DNA of 64,000 nucleotides from Bordetella parapertussis. Its GTDB lineage: Bacteria > Pseudomonadota > Gammaproteobacteria > Burkholderiales > SG8-41. Made by a program: the position numbers and the translations under genes. This document shows, one piece after another, positions 15,196 to 24,294 of this stretch (position 1 is its first letter; each line of letters starts with the position of its first letter). The notes beneath the pieces were generated by a model that worked only from the letters and a program-made list of their open reading frames with translations, had not been told where the DNA came from and did no database searches. The stretch lies in assembly GCA_945885345.1 (NCBI GenBank), contig CAMCYP010000012.1:26572-90571 (forward strand), read 5' to 3'.

Positions 15196-16506
15196 TTACA
15201 GCACCAGCCGGCGAATGTCGGACAACACGGTCGCCAGGAACGAACTGAAGCGCGCGCCGAGGGCGCCATCGATCACGCGGTGATCGTACGACAGCGACAA
15301 CGGCAGCATCAGCCGCGGCACGAATTCCTTGCCGTTCCATACCGGCTTCATCGAGGCCTTGCCGACACCGAGGATTGCCACTTCCGGCGCATTGATGATC
15401 GGCGTGAAAAAAGTGCCTCCGAGGCCACCGAGGCTGGAAATCGAAAAACAGCCGCCCTGAAGGTCGGCTGGCGAGATTTTTCCCGCGCGCATGCGTGCGC
15501 TGACGTCACCCAGTTCTTTCGCAATTTCCAGCAGACCTTTTTTGTCGACGTCGCGTATCACCGGCACCACCAGGCCATTGGGCGTATCCACGGCAACGCC
15601 GATGTGGTGGTAACTCTTCATCACCAGGTTTTCGCCGTCAGCCGACAGTGAGGCATTGAATTCGGGAAACTGTTTCAGCGCCACCACCGAAGCCTTCATC
15701 AGAAAGCCGAGCATCGTGAATTTGATGCCGCTTTTTTTCGCCTCGTCGGCCTGCGATTTGCGGAAGGCTTCGAGCTCGGTGATGTCCGCCTCTTCGTGCT
15801 GCGTGACATGCGGGATACTGACCCAGTTGCGGTGCAGGAAGCCACCTGAGAGTTTCCTGATGCGCGACAGCGGCTGCGTGGTGACCGGCCCGAATTTCGA
15901 AAAATCCACCGGTTGCATCGGCGGCAGGTTGAAACCCAGCCCGCCACCACCGGCGCCTTCGCCGCGCGGACGCGCCAGCTCGGCCTTGACGTAAGCCTGC
16001 ACGTCTTCCATGACAATGCGGTCTTTGGGGCCCGAGCCTTTGACGCGAGCCAGATCGACACCGAGTTCTCGCGCAAACCGACGCACTGATGGACTGGCGT
16101 GGGATTTGCCGAAACCCGCTTCATCAATTGCAACAGCAGCCACAGGCGCGGCGGCCGGAGCAGGTTTTGCTGCAGGCTGCACTGCTGCTTTGGCAGCAAC
16201 AGGTGCTGGTGCGGGAGCAGACGCTGCGGCGGCCTTGGCCGGCGCCGGTGCTGCTGCCGGAGCGTCACCGGATTCCAGCGTCAGCACCAGCACGCCGGCT
16301 GAAACCTTGTCGCCGACCTTGAGCTTGATTTCCTTGACAACGCCGGCCGCCGGCGACGGCACGTCCATCGTCGATTTGTCGGACTCCAGCGTGACCAGCG
16401 GATCTTCCGCCTTCACGGTGTCACCCGCCTTGACCAGCACTTCGATCACCGGGATGTTCTTGTAGTCACCGATATCCGGAACTTTGACTTCGATTGCGTT
16501 TGCCAT
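15196..16506 (-). CDS. aceF: Pyruvate dehydrogenase E2, dihydrolipoamide acetyltransferase
   Basis: 436 aa. A single lipoyl domain (1-78) has lipoylated K44 in ESDKSTM; a long Ala/Pro linker follows (about 78-128). The peripheral subunit-binding domain is at about 133-170 ([15 protein letters not shown]). The catalytic acyltransferase domain ends with [15 protein letters not shown], holding the active His. It transfers the acetyl group from E1 to CoA. E. coli AceF has three lipoyl domains and many betaproteobacterial forms have two, so this is a short version. It follows aceE by 39 bp. No lpd (E3) gene follows; E3 must be encoded elsewhere. Confidence 0.95.
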   Translation of the reverse strand: MANAIEVKVPDIGDYKNIPVIEVLVKAGDTVKAEDPLVTLESDKSTMDVPSPAAGVVKEIKLKVGDKVSAGVLVLTLESGDAPAAAPAPAKAAAASAPAPAPVAAKAAVQPAAKPAPAAAPVAAVAIDEAGFGKSHASPSVRRFARELGVDLARVKGSGPKDRIVMEDVQAYVKAELARPRGEGAGGGGLGFNLPPMQPVDFSKFGPVTTQPLSRIRKLSGGFLHRNWVSIPHVTQHEEADITELEAFRKSQADEAKKSGIKFTMLGFLMKASVVALKQFPEFNASLSADGENLVMKSYHHIGVAVDTPNGLVVPVIRDVDKKGLLEIAKELGDVSARMRAGKISPADLQGGCFSISSLGGLGGTFFTPIINAPEVAILGVGKASMKPVWNGKEFVPRLMLPLSLSYDHRVIDGALGARFSSFLATVLSDIRRLVL

Positions 16507-16545
16507 TTGCCTGCTTTTTTCTGAATGCTTTGCTGGAAGCCTTAC

Positions 16546-19218
16546 CTACACCGTTGTCGGGTTCGGCTTCTCGGGATTGACGCCGTACTTCCTGATCGCT
16601 TCGGCCACGGTCTTGCGCGGCAGCAATTCCTGGTCGGCCAGCGCCTTCATTGCCGCGACTGCGACGTAGTGACGGTCGACCTCGAAGAACTGGCGCAGCT
16701 TGCGCCGCGTATCGGATCGCCCGAAACCGTCAGTGCCCAGCGTGATGAAGTTATGCGTGGGCAGGAATGCGCGCACCTGATCGGCAAACAGCTTCATGTA
16801 ATCGGTCGCGGCCACCACCGGTCCGGCACGGTCCTTCAGGCATTGCTCGATATGGCTTTGCCGCGGCTCCTGTTCCGGATGCAGCATGTTCCAGCGCTGC
16901 ACATCGAGGCCGTCGCGACGCAGCTCGTTGAAGCTGGTGACGCTCCAGATGTCGGCAGCAATGCCGAAGTCTTTTTCCAGCAGCTCGGCGCCGGCGATGA
17001 CTTCGCGCAGGATGGTGCCGCTGCCCAGCAGCTGCACCTTGGGCTGGTTCTTTTTGGCCTTGCCCTCGCTGAACAGGTACATGCCCTTGAGGATGTTCTT
17101 TTCCACGCCCTCCGGCATCGCCGGATGGGTGTAGTTCTCGTTCATCACGGTGATGTAATAGAAGACGTCTTCCTGCTCCTGGTACATGCGGCGCATGCCG
17201 TCCTGGATGATCACCGCCAGTTCATAGGCGAAGGTCGGATCGTAGGACACGCAATTCGGAATCGTCGACGCCAGGATGTGACTGTGGCCGTCTTCATGCT
17301 GCAGGCCCTCGCCGTTCAGCGTGGTGCGCCCGGCGGTGCCGCCGAGCAGGAAGCCGCGCGCGCGCAGGTCGCCGGCCGCCCAGGCCAGGTCACCGATACG
17401 CTGGAAACCGAACATGGAATAGAAAATATAGAACGGGATCATCATGTGCGCATTGTTGGCATACGACGTCGCCGCCGCGATCCAGGATGACATGGCGCCC
17501 GGCTCGTTGATGCCTTCCTGCAGGATCTGTCCGCCCTTGTCTTCCTTGTAGAACATCAGCTGGTCGGCATCCTGCGGCGTGTAGAGCTGGCCGACATGCG
17601 AATAAATGCCGAGCTGGCGGAACATGCCTTCCATGCCGAAAGTGCGCGACTCGTCGGGCACGATGGGCACCACGCGCTTGCCGATTTTCTTGTCGCGGAT
17701 GATGGTGTTGAGTATCCGCACAAATGCCATGGTCGTCGAAAACTCGCGGTCCTCGCTGCTTTTCAACTGTGCCTCGAACGCCGACAGCGCCGGCACTTCC
17801 AGCGGCTCAACCTTGCGCTTGCGCGCCGGCAGCGATCCGCCCATGGCTTCGATGCGGCTGCGCAGGTACTGCATTTCCGGCGAATCCTCGGGCGGCCGGT
17901 AAAACGGCACGTCTTCCAGCTGGTCATCCGGAATCGGCAGGCCGAAACGGTCGCGGAAGGCGCGGATCGACGCCGTGCCCATTTTTTTCTGCTGATGGGT
18001 GATGTTCTGGCCTTCGCCGGCTTCGCCCATGCCGTAACCCTTGACGGTCTTGGCGAGGATCACCGTCGGCTGCCCGGTGTGTTTCATTGCCGCCGCATAG
18101 GCTGCGAACATCTTGTGCGGGTCATGGCCACCGCGGTTCAGGCGCCAGATGTCGTCATCGGACATATTGGAAACCAGATCTGCCAGCTCCGGGTATTTAC
18201 CGAAGAAATGTTTGCGCACGAACGCGCCGTCATGCGACTTGAATGTCTGGTACTCGCCATCGACACACTCTTCCATGCGTTTCAGCAGCATGCCGGTCTT
18301 GTCCTTCGCCAGCAGCGGATCCCAGTACGAACCCCACACCACCTTGATCACGTTCCAGCCCGAGCCGCGGAAATCGGATTCGAGTTCCTGGATGATCTTG
18401 CCGTTGCCGCGCACCGGACCGTCAAGCCGCTGCAGGTTGCAGTTGATGACAAAAATCAGGTTGTCGAGTTTTTCGCGGCCGGCCAGAGAAATCGCACCCA
18501 GCGATTCCGGTTCGTCCATTTCGCCGTCGCCCATGAACGCCCACACCTTGCGGCCCTGGCCTTCGATCAGGCCGCGGTCCTTCAGGTAGCGCATGAAACG
18601 CGCCTGGTAAATCGCCATCAGCGGTCCGAGTCCCATCGACACCGTCGGGAACTGCCAGAAATCAGGCATCAGCCAGGGATGCGGGTAGGACGACAGACCC
18701 TTGCCGTCGACTTCCTGGCGGAAATTACTCAGTTGCTCCTCGGTAATGCGTCCTTCCAGGAAAGCGCGGGCATAGACGCCGGGCGCCGAATGGCCCTGGA
18801 TATAAACCAGGTCGCCGAGAAATTTTTCGTTGGCGGCGCGGAAAAAATGGTTGAAGCCGACGTCATACAGCGTTGCCGCCGATGCAAAACTGGCGATGTG
18901 GCCACCGAGTTCGGAGGATTCCTTGTTGGCACGGATCACCGTTGCCATTGCATTCCAGCGCACCAGCGAGCGAATCTTGTGTTCGAGTTCGTAATCGCCG
19001 GCCGAACGCTCTTCGCGTTCCGGCGGGATCGTATTCAGGTACGCGGTATTCGCGTTGTACGGAATATAGGCGCCGGCGCGGCGCGCTTCATGCACCAGCT
19101 GGTCAAGCAGATAGTTTGCGCGATCCGGACCTTCACGTTCCAGCACTGACCGCAATGCTTCCAGCCACTCGCGGGTTTCCTCGGGATCCAGATCACGCTG
19201 GAGGTCATTCATGTCCAT
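16546..19218 (-). CDS. aceE: Pyruvate dehydrogenase E1, homodimeric
   Basis: About 890 aa, the size of the homodimeric AceE (E. coli 887). The thiamine diphosphate motif begins GDGEMDEPES and ends at the INCNLQRLDGP segment (residues ~230-275). It decarboxylates pyruvate and reductively acetylates the E2 lipoyl group. Start taken at ATG 19218, with an AAGGT box eight bases upstream; TTG 19224 and ATG 19212 are alternatives. It heads the leftward aceE-aceF pair; the upstream 154-bp gap to the crotonase gene should hold its promoter. Confidence 0.96.
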   Translation of the reverse strand: MDMNDLQRDLDPEETREWLEALRSVLEREGPDRANYLLDQLVHEARRAGAYIPYNANTAYLNTIPPEREERSAGDYELEHKIRSLVRWNAMATVIRANKESSELGGHIASFASAATLYDVGFNHFFRAANEKFLGDLVYIQGHSAPGVYARAFLEGRITEEQLSNFRQEVDGKGLSSYPHPWLMPDFWQFPTVSMGLGPLMAIYQARFMRYLKDRGLIEGQGRKVWAFMGDGEMDEPESLGAISLAGREKLDNLIFVINCNLQRLDGPVRGNGKIIQELESDFRGSGWNVIKVVWGSYWDPLLAKDKTGMLLKRMEECVDGEYQTFKSHDGAFVRKHFFGKYPELADLVSNMSDDDIWRLNRGGHDPHKMFAAYAAAMKHTGQPTVILAKTVKGYGMGEAGEGQNITHQQKKMGTASIRAFRDRFGLPIPDDQLEDVPFYRPPEDSPEMQYLRSRIEAMGGSLPARKRKVEPLEVPALSAFEAQLKSSEDREFSTTMAFVRILNTIIRDKKIGKRVVPIVPDESRTFGMEGMFRQLGIYSHVGQLYTPQDADQLMFYKEDKGGQILQEGINEPGAMSSWIAAATSYANNAHMMIPFYIFYSMFGFQRIGDLAWAAGDLRARGFLLGGTAGRTTLNGEGLQHEDGHSHILASTIPNCVSYDPTFAYELAVIIQDGMRRMYQEQEDVFYYITVMNENYTHPAMPEGVEKNILKGMYLFSEGKAKKNQPKVQLLGSGTILREVIAGAELLEKDFGIAADIWSVTSFNELRRDGLDVQRWNMLHPEQEPRQSHIEQCLKDRAGPVVAATDYMKLFADQVRAFLPTHNFITLGTDGFGRSDTRRKLRQFFEVDRHYVAVAAMKALADQELLPRKTVAEAIRKYGVNPEKPNPTTV

Positions 19219-19378
19219 GGACAATACCTTTTTGAGGCTATTTTTTGCGCGACAATTCGGGCACTTATGGTGCCTGAATCGCTGCCACGATGGGATGAAT
19301 AATTATAACGTCTGTGCTGAAACCCGGACACACTTGCCGCGCTGATGCAGTGCAACATTACGACGCCGTTGCGACGAT

Positions 19379-20164
19379 CTAGCGACCGTTGAATTTCGCC
19401 GCGCGTTTTTCGAGAAAGGCGCGCATGCCTTCCTGCTGGTCCGTTGTCGCAAAGGCCAATGCAAACGCCGCCGTTTCATAGGCACAGGCATTGGCCAGAT
19501 CAAGATCCTGACCGCGTTGCACGGCCTGTTTCGCAAGGCGCACCGCCACTGGCCCCTTCGCGGCAATGCTGCGCGCGACAGCCATGCCCCGCTCACGCAG
19601 TTCCGCCCCCGGCACCACTTCGGTCACCAAGCCTATGGCCAGTGCTTCCCCGGCCTTGACCTGTCGCGCCGTAGTGACCATTTCCAGTGCACGCGCACGA
19701 CCAACCAGGCGCGCCAGCCGCTGCGTACCGCCGAAGCCCGGCGGGATGCCGAGATTGACCTCCGGCTGGCCGAACACTGCGCGCTCAGAAGCGATGATCC
19801 AGTCGCAGGCCATTGCCAGCTCGCAACCGCCGCCCAGTGCATAGCCCTGCACCAGCGCAATCACCGGCACCGGCAGCGCTTCCAGCGCATGCATGACCTG
19901 CATGCCTTTTTGCGAAAATGCCCGCGCCTGATCCGCCGTCAGTGCCTGCATCTCGCTGATATCGGCGCCGGCGACAAAGGCCTTGTCGCCCACGCCTGTG
20001 ACCAGCAGCACCCGTGCCGCCGCATCCGCAGCCACCTGCGCCACGGCCTGCGCCAACTCCCCCAGTGTCGCCGCATTCAGCGCGTTCAGCGCCTGCGGCC
20101 GGTTGAGCGTCAGCAGATAGATGCCGGGTTCGGCTTGTTCGAGCAGCAGGTTCTGATAAGACAT
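19379..20164 (-). CDS. Enoyl-CoA hydratase/isomerase (crotonase family)
   Basis: 261 aa. The oxyanion-hole segments are FVAGADISEM (near residue 63) and ALGGGCELAMACD (near 105), with the glutamate-bearing PEVNLGIPPGFGGTQRL (about 128-144) matching true enoyl-CoA hydratases. It hydrates short-chain trans-2-enoyl-CoA to 3-hydroxyacyl-CoA, in beta-oxidation or in feeding hydroxyacyl-CoA toward PHB. It lies 32 bp downstream of phaC on the same strand, so the two may form an operon linking fatty-acid breakdown with polymer synthesis. The exact chain-length preference cannot be told. Confidence 0.88.
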   Translation of the reverse strand: MSYQNLLLEQAEPGIYLLTLNRPQALNALNAATLGELAQAVAQVAADAAARVLLVTGVGDKAFVAGADISEMQALTADQARAFSQKGMQVMHALEALPVPVIALVQGYALGGGCELAMACDWIIASERAVFGQPEVNLGIPPGFGGTQRLARLVGRARALEMVTTARQVKAGEALAIGLVTEVVPGAELRERGMAVARSIAAKGPVAVRLAKQAVQRGQDLDLANACAYETAAFALAFATTDQQEGMRAFLEKRAAKFNGR

Positions 20165-20196
20165 GCGGGAGTTCCGTGCGTTGAATGAGAGACCGA

Positions 20197-21999
20197 TTAT
20201 GCGATGCGTTGCCTGACGTAGGAACCAGGCGCGTCTTCCAGCGCCGGGTGGCGTTTGCCGCCGGGTTTGCGCGCAGCCACCGATTCACCGGCATGGCCGG
20301 CAACCCACTGCGCCCAGTCCGTCCACCATGAACCCGGCTGCTGTTTCGCCCCGGCCAGCCAGTCCGCAGACTTCGCCGGCAATTTGTTGTTGGTCCAGTA
20401 ACCGTACTTGTTGGCCGCCGGCGGATTGATGATGCCGGCAATGTGGCCGGAACCGCCGAGTACAAACCGCACCGGCCCCTTGAGCAGTTGCGCGCCGGCA
20501 TAGGTCGATTGCCAGGGCGCGATATGGTCTTCCGCCGTCGAGATGAAATAGGCCGGCGTTTTGATCCCGGTGACGTCGATCGGCGTGCCTGCCAGCGTGA
20601 CGCCGCCCGGCTTGCACAACAGATTCTTCAGATACAGCTTGCGCAGGTAAAAGCTGTGCATGGCAGCCGGCATGCGGGTCGAATCACCGTTCCAGTACAG
20701 CAGATCGAAGGGAAAGGGATCCTTGCCCATCAGGTAATTGCTCACCACGAAGGACCAGATCAGGTCGTTGGCGCGCAGCATGTTGAAGGTGGTGGCCATC
20801 TCGGAACCTTCGAGATAACCGCGTTGCTCCATTTTTTTCTCCAGCGCGCTGACTTGCTGTTCGTCGATGAACACCTCGAGCTCACCCGGCCGCTCGAAAT
20901 CGATCATGGTCACGAAAAAAGTGGCACTGCGCACGCGCTGCTGCTTTTTCGTGGCAAGCAGGGCCAGCGTAGCCGCCAGCAACGTGCCCCCGAGACAGTA
21001 CCCGATGACATTGGCCTGTTTCTCGCCGGTAATGTCTTCGATGACATCCAGCGCCGTCAGCGAACCTTCGGTCAGATAGTCGTCGAACTGCTTGTGCGCG
21101 AGCTTGCCGTCGGGATTGACCCAGGACACGACGAATACCGTGTGGCCCTGTTCCACCGCCCAGCGCACGAAAGAATTGTTCTCGCGCAGGTCGAGGATGT
21201 AGTACTTGTTGATCCACGGCGGAATGATCAGCAGCGGCGTGGCATGCACTTTTTCCGTCAACGGTGCGTACTGGATCAGCTGCATGATGTCGTTCTGGAA
21301 AACCACCTTGCCCTTGCTCGCAGCGATGTTCTCGCCGAGCCTGAATGCATCGGTGTCGGTCATACGCACACTAAGCTGGCCGCCATCGCTGCGCGACAGA
21401 TCCTCCAGCAGATTGTGCAGGCCCTTCACCAGATTCTGCCCGCCCGAACTGACGGTTTCGCGCAGCGCCTCCGGATTGGTCAGCAGGAAATTCGACGGTG
21501 CCAGCGCATCGATGTACTGGCGGGTATAAAAATCGACTTTTTTTGCGGTCTGTTCATCCAGCCCTTCGACCTGGCCCAGCGATTGATGCAGGTGACGGGC
21601 CGCGATCAGGTACGACTGCTTGACGTAATCGAATACAAAATTGTTTTGCCAGCCCTCATCGCGAAAACGGCGATCGGACTTGTCGGGTTGCGCCACCGGC
21701 GGCGCTTCCTGCCCGAGCATTTTCAGCATTGAGCTCTGCCACAGCGCCGCATAGTCCTGCCACAGCTTCATCTGCATTTCGGCAATGCGCCCCGGATTGG
21801 CCAGCATCTGCTGCCAGGCTTCATAAAACGCCTTGGCTATGCCCAATTCGTCGTTAAAAGCGGGCATGCCTTTGGCGCCGCGCGCCAAGTACTGCGTCAA
21901 CAGCTCACCGCTTTTTTCGGCAATGTTGGAATACAGTTTGGCCAGAGCCTCGGCATCCAGAGGCGGGGTTTCCGCCTGCGGTTTTTGTTTTGAAGTCAT
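20197..21999 (-). CDS. phaC: Class I poly(3-hydroxyalkanoate) synthase
   Basis: 600 aa, typical of class I synthases. The lipase-like box GYCLGG contains the catalytic Cys at position 335; the Asp (in TAEDHIAPWQ) and His (GHIAGIINPP) of the triad follow. The N-terminal ~190 residues form the granule-associated domain. It polymerises 3-hydroxybutyryl-CoA into PHB granules. phaA and phaB are not nearby. It is divergent from a MerR-type regulator, and the candidate promoter (-10 TATAAC, 22051-22056 minus strand) overlaps that regulator's operator, suggesting control by it. Confidence 0.95.
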   Translation of the reverse strand: MTSKQKPQAETPPLDAEALAKLYSNIAEKSGELLTQYLARGAKGMPAFNDELGIAKAFYEAWQQMLANPGRIAEMQMKLWQDYAALWQSSMLKMLGQEAPPVAQPDKSDRRFRDEGWQNNFVFDYVKQSYLIAARHLHQSLGQVEGLDEQTAKKVDFYTRQYIDALAPSNFLLTNPEALRETVSSGGQNLVKGLHNLLEDLSRSDGGQLSVRMTDTDAFRLGENIAASKGKVVFQNDIMQLIQYAPLTEKVHATPLLIIPPWINKYYILDLRENNSFVRWAVEQGHTVFVVSWVNPDGKLAHKQFDDYLTEGSLTALDVIEDITGEKQANVIGYCLGGTLLAATLALLATKKQQRVRSATFFVTMIDFERPGELEVFIDEQQVSALEKKMEQRGYLEGSEMATTFNMLRANDLIWSFVVSNYLMGKDPFPFDLLYWNGDSTRMPAAMHSFYLRKLYLKNLLCKPGGVTLAGTPIDVTGIKTPAYFISTAEDHIAPWQSTYAGAQLLKGPVRFVLGGSGHIAGIINPPAANKYGYWTNNKLPAKSADWLAGAKQQPGSWWTDWAQWVAGHAGESVAARKPGGKRHPALEDAPGSYVRQRIA

Positions 22000-22064
22000 C
22001 GGAAATTCCTCATTTGCGACAGACAGTGGCCCGGTGCATGGCCGGGCAACGTTATAAAACTAAA

Positions 22065-22080
22065 TTGACGTTTACGTAAA
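22065..22080. promoter_or_regulatory. Candidate MerR/LiuR operator 1, phaC-merR intergenic
   Basis: TTGACGTTTACGTAAA, with the palindrome TTTACGTAAA. Rightward, TTGACG (22065-22070) could be the -35 of the regulator with TATGGT at 22089-22094 (18-bp spacer). Leftward, the same bases overlap the -35 region of phaC. The 15-mer TGACGTTTACGTAAA recurs exactly at 22542-22556. Confidence 0.6.
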
Positions 22081-22129
22081 AGCAATGATATGGTGTGCCG
22101 CATGTTACCTGCTGCTGCTGCGGAGCACA

Positions 22130-22540
22130 ATGAGTAAAACCTATACGATCAGCGATCTGGCGCAGGAGTTCGGTGTCACCACCCGTACGCTGCGCCATTA
22201 CGAAGACCAGGGCCTGGTCACCCCGGCGCGCGACGGCATCAATCGCATCTACAGTCATCGCGACCGCGTTCGCCTGAAACTCGCGCTGCGCGGCAAGCGC
22301 CTCGGGTTTTCCCTCGGGGAAATCCGCGAACTGTTCGAACTGCACGATCTCGCCGGCAGCGAACGGCGTCAACTGGAAGAGTTTTCGGTGAAGCTCGACC
22401 GCCGCCGCGCCCAGCTCGAACAGCAGCGTGAAGACGTCGAAGTCATGCTCAACGAAATCCGCTTTTTCGCCACCCAGTGCCAGCGCCGTCTGGCCGAAGC
22501 CGAGACCGCCAAAGCCCCGGTATCGGACGGCGCAACATAG
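22130..22540 (+). CDS. MerR family regulator, LiuR-like
   Basis: 136 aa. The N-terminal winged helix (TISDLAQEFGVTTRTLRHYEDQGL, 5-28) matches MerR proteins; a dimerising coiled coil of ~60 residues follows and there is no C-terminal metal- or drug-binding Cys cluster. Short MerR proteins of this type beside leucine/isovalerate genes belong to the LiuR group in proteobacteria; the downstream hydratase and HMG-CoA lyase genes agree. Start chosen at ATG 22130 (MSKTYTISD), the usual N-terminus; the frame is open 15 codons further. An operator candidate lies on both sides of the gene, so autoregulation is likely. The ligand is not known. Confidence 0.85.
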   Translation: MSKTYTISDLAQEFGVTTRTLRHYEDQGLVTPARDGINRIYSHRDRVRLKLALRGKRLGFSLGEIRELFELHDLAGSERRQLEEFSVKLDRRRAQLEQQREDVEVMLNEIRFFATQCQRRLAEAETAKAPVSDGAT

Positions 22541-22541
22541 A

Positions 22542-22556
22542 TGACGTTTACGTAAA
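22542..22556. promoter_or_regulatory. Candidate MerR/LiuR operator 2
   Basis: TGACGTTTACGTAAA, an exact 15-bp copy of the phaC-merR intergenic site, placed directly after the regulator gene and about 125 bp before the isomerase gene start. Confidence 0.6.
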
Positions 22557-22682
22557 GGATATTCAAAAATGGCAATAAAAACAGAGAATTAGCGGATTTT
22601 CCGAGTTCCGAAGCCCAAGGTTCCGTGCCCGGCAACTCCATTCCACGCCACGGGGCGCAATGGCCCCACCGAGGAGCGCAAC

Positions 22683-23250
22683 ATGCCCCAGCCCATAGAG
22701 TTCTACTTCGATTTTTCCTCCCCCTATGGCTATTTTGCGGCCACCAAAATTGAAGCCCTCGCTGCCAAATACCAGCGCAGCACAATCTGGCGGCCGATGC
22801 TGCTCGGCGCTGTGTTCAAGATCACCGGCCAGCAACCGCTGGTCACCATTCCGCTCAAAGGCAGTTACGCCCAGCACGACCTGATCCGTTCCGCGCGCTG
22901 GTTCGGTGTACCGTTCAAGCTGCCGAGCAAATTCCCGGTCTCCTCCACTGCGCCCGGCCGCAGCGAAAACACTGGCCCAGGCACTCTACCGCGCCTACTT
23001 CGCCGAAGACCGCGACATATCCAATCCGGAAGTCACCGCCAATGTTGCCGCCAAACTCGGCCACGACAAGGAAGCCGTGACACAGGCAATCAACGATCCG
23101 GCAGTCAAGGAGCGACTGAAGGCCGAAGTCGATGCCGCAATCGAACGCGGCATCTTCGGTTCACCGTACATCATCGTCGACGGCGAACCGTTCTGGGGTT
23201 CGGATCGGCTGGACCAGATCGAACAGTGGCTGGCCAGGGGCAAGTGGTAA
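22683..23250 (+). pseudogene. DsbA/GST-kappa family isomerase (HCCA isomerase-like), frameshifted
   Basis: Two overlapping frames together make one protein of about 189 aa. The first part (22683 to about 22953) begins IEFYFDFSSPYGYFAATKIE, typical of 2-hydroxychromene-2-carboxylate isomerase and DsbA-like oxidoreductases. The second part (about 22954-23250, shifted by one base) continues with KTLAQALYRAYFAEDRDIS and ends GSPYIIVDGEPFWGSDRLDQIEQW, the matching C-terminus. Removing one C from the CCC run at 22953-22955 restores a single frame. It may be a young pseudogene or a sequencing error. Family members isomerise aromatic intermediates or act as glutathione-dependent enzymes; the substrate here is unknown. 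GAGGAG precedes the start. Confidence 0.75.
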
Positions 23251-23257
23251 AGGCTTG

Positions 23258-23268
23258 TTACGCAAACG
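23258..23268. promoter_or_regulatory. Candidate MerR/LiuR operator 3 (degenerate, inverted)
   Basis: TTACGCAAACG matches the reverse complement of the two upstream operators (TTACGTAAACG) at 10 of 11 bases. A TATAAT box follows at 23318-23323, about 100 bp before the hydratase gene. The site is weaker evidence than the two exact copies. Confidence 0.4.
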
Positions 23269-23317
23269 CGGGCGTCCACACAGTGACGCGCAGCGGCTGA
23301 ATCACGGGCGCCCTGCG

Positions 23318-23323
23318 TATAAT
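23318..23323 (+). promoter_or_regulatory. Candidate -10 box for the hydratase/HMG-CoA lyase operon
   Basis: A perfect TATAAT in a GC-rich 170-bp gap, 98 bp upstream of the enoyl-CoA hydratase-like gene. No good -35 is seen at 16-18 bp, consistent with an activator-dependent promoter. Confidence 0.45.
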
Positions 23324-23420
23324 CGGCAACGAGTCCCATAGGGCGCGACCCTGTTTCAGCGGTGATCCACATACTGCAACGCGCCGGATAAAAATTCCGA
23401 TCCAGCCTCAAGGAACAGCC

Positions 23421-24263
23421 ATGAGCAAATCCACCGCCGCTGCGCGGGTGCTGACCAACGTCGATGACTACGGCAACATCACCATCACGCTGAATCGCCC
23501 GGAAGTGCACAACGCCTTCGATCCGGAAATGGTCAGTGCGCTGACTGCGACACTGGCCGACATCGCTGCTGACGATTCCATCCGCGCCGTAGTCATCGCC
23601 GGCGCCGGGAAAAGTTTCTGCGCCGGCGCCGACATCGCGCACATGCGGCAAAGCGCAAAATTCACCAAGGCGCAGAATTACAAGGCCGCCACCGAATCCG
23701 CACGCATGTTCCATGCGCTGTACACACTGAACAAACCGACCATCGCCGCAGTGCACGGTGCCGTGCGCGGCGGCGGTTGCGGCATCGTCGCCGCCTGCGA
23801 CATCGCGATTGCCTCGCGCACGGCGACCTTCCGCCTGTCCGAAGTCAAAATCGGCATCGTCCCGGCGATGATCAGCCCCTATGTAATCGGCGCCATCGGC
23901 GAACGCCAGGCGCGGCGTTACATGCTCTCCGGTGAGGAGTTCGACTGCGCCGAAGCCTGGCGTATCGGCCTGGTGCACGACCTGGTCGAGGAAGAATATC
24001 TGGCGACCTGTGTCGGCGAGATGCTTGGCGAGCTCTACACCAGCGGACCGAAGGCAGTGCATGCAATCAAGCAACTGATCCCGAAAAGCGCGCACAGCCC
24101 CATCGGCCCCGGCATCATCGACGAAACTTCCAAAGTGATTGCCGACATCCGCGCCACGCCCGAAGCACAGGAAGGGCTGACCGCCTTTCTCGAAAAACGC
24201 AAACCGTCGTGGACCGAGCCGCCGAAAGCCAAAAAAGCGCCGGCCAAAAGTAAAAAACGTTAA
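23421..24263 (+). CDS. liuC: Enoyl-CoA hydratase family, probable methylglutaconyl-CoA hydratase
   Basis: 280 aa crotonase. Oxyanion-hole motifs FCAGADIAHM (near 73) and VRGGGCGIVAACDIAI (near 117) are present. The next gene encodes HMG-CoA lyase, so the likely reaction is hydration of 3-methylglutaconyl-CoA to HMG-CoA in leucine breakdown. The substrate call rests on context, since sequence alone does not separate crotonase subtypes. The last ~15 residues are a Lys/Ala/Pro-rich tail not needed for the fold. AAGGAACAG precedes ATG 23421. The liuA, liuB and liuD genes expected in a full cluster are absent here. Confidence 0.8.
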   Translation: MSKSTAAARVLTNVDDYGNITITLNRPEVHNAFDPEMVSALTATLADIAADDSIRAVVIAGAGKSFCAGADIAHMRQSAKFTKAQNYKAATESARMFHALYTLNKPTIAAVHGAVRGGGCGIVAACDIAIASRTATFRLSEVKIGIVPAMISPYVIGAIGERQARRYMLSGEEFDCAEAWRIGLVHDLVEEEYLATCVGEMLGELYTSGPKAVHAIKQLIPKSAHSPIGPGIIDETSKVIADIRATPEAQEGLTAFLEKRKPSWTEPPKAKKAPAKSKKR

Positions 24264-24294
24264 GTGCTACGCCATTCTGCAGGAAATCGCCGCC

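Noticed and set aside
17596..19149. Long rightward open frame over aceE
   Set aside because: Antisense to the well-conserved aceE gene; no recognisable protein.
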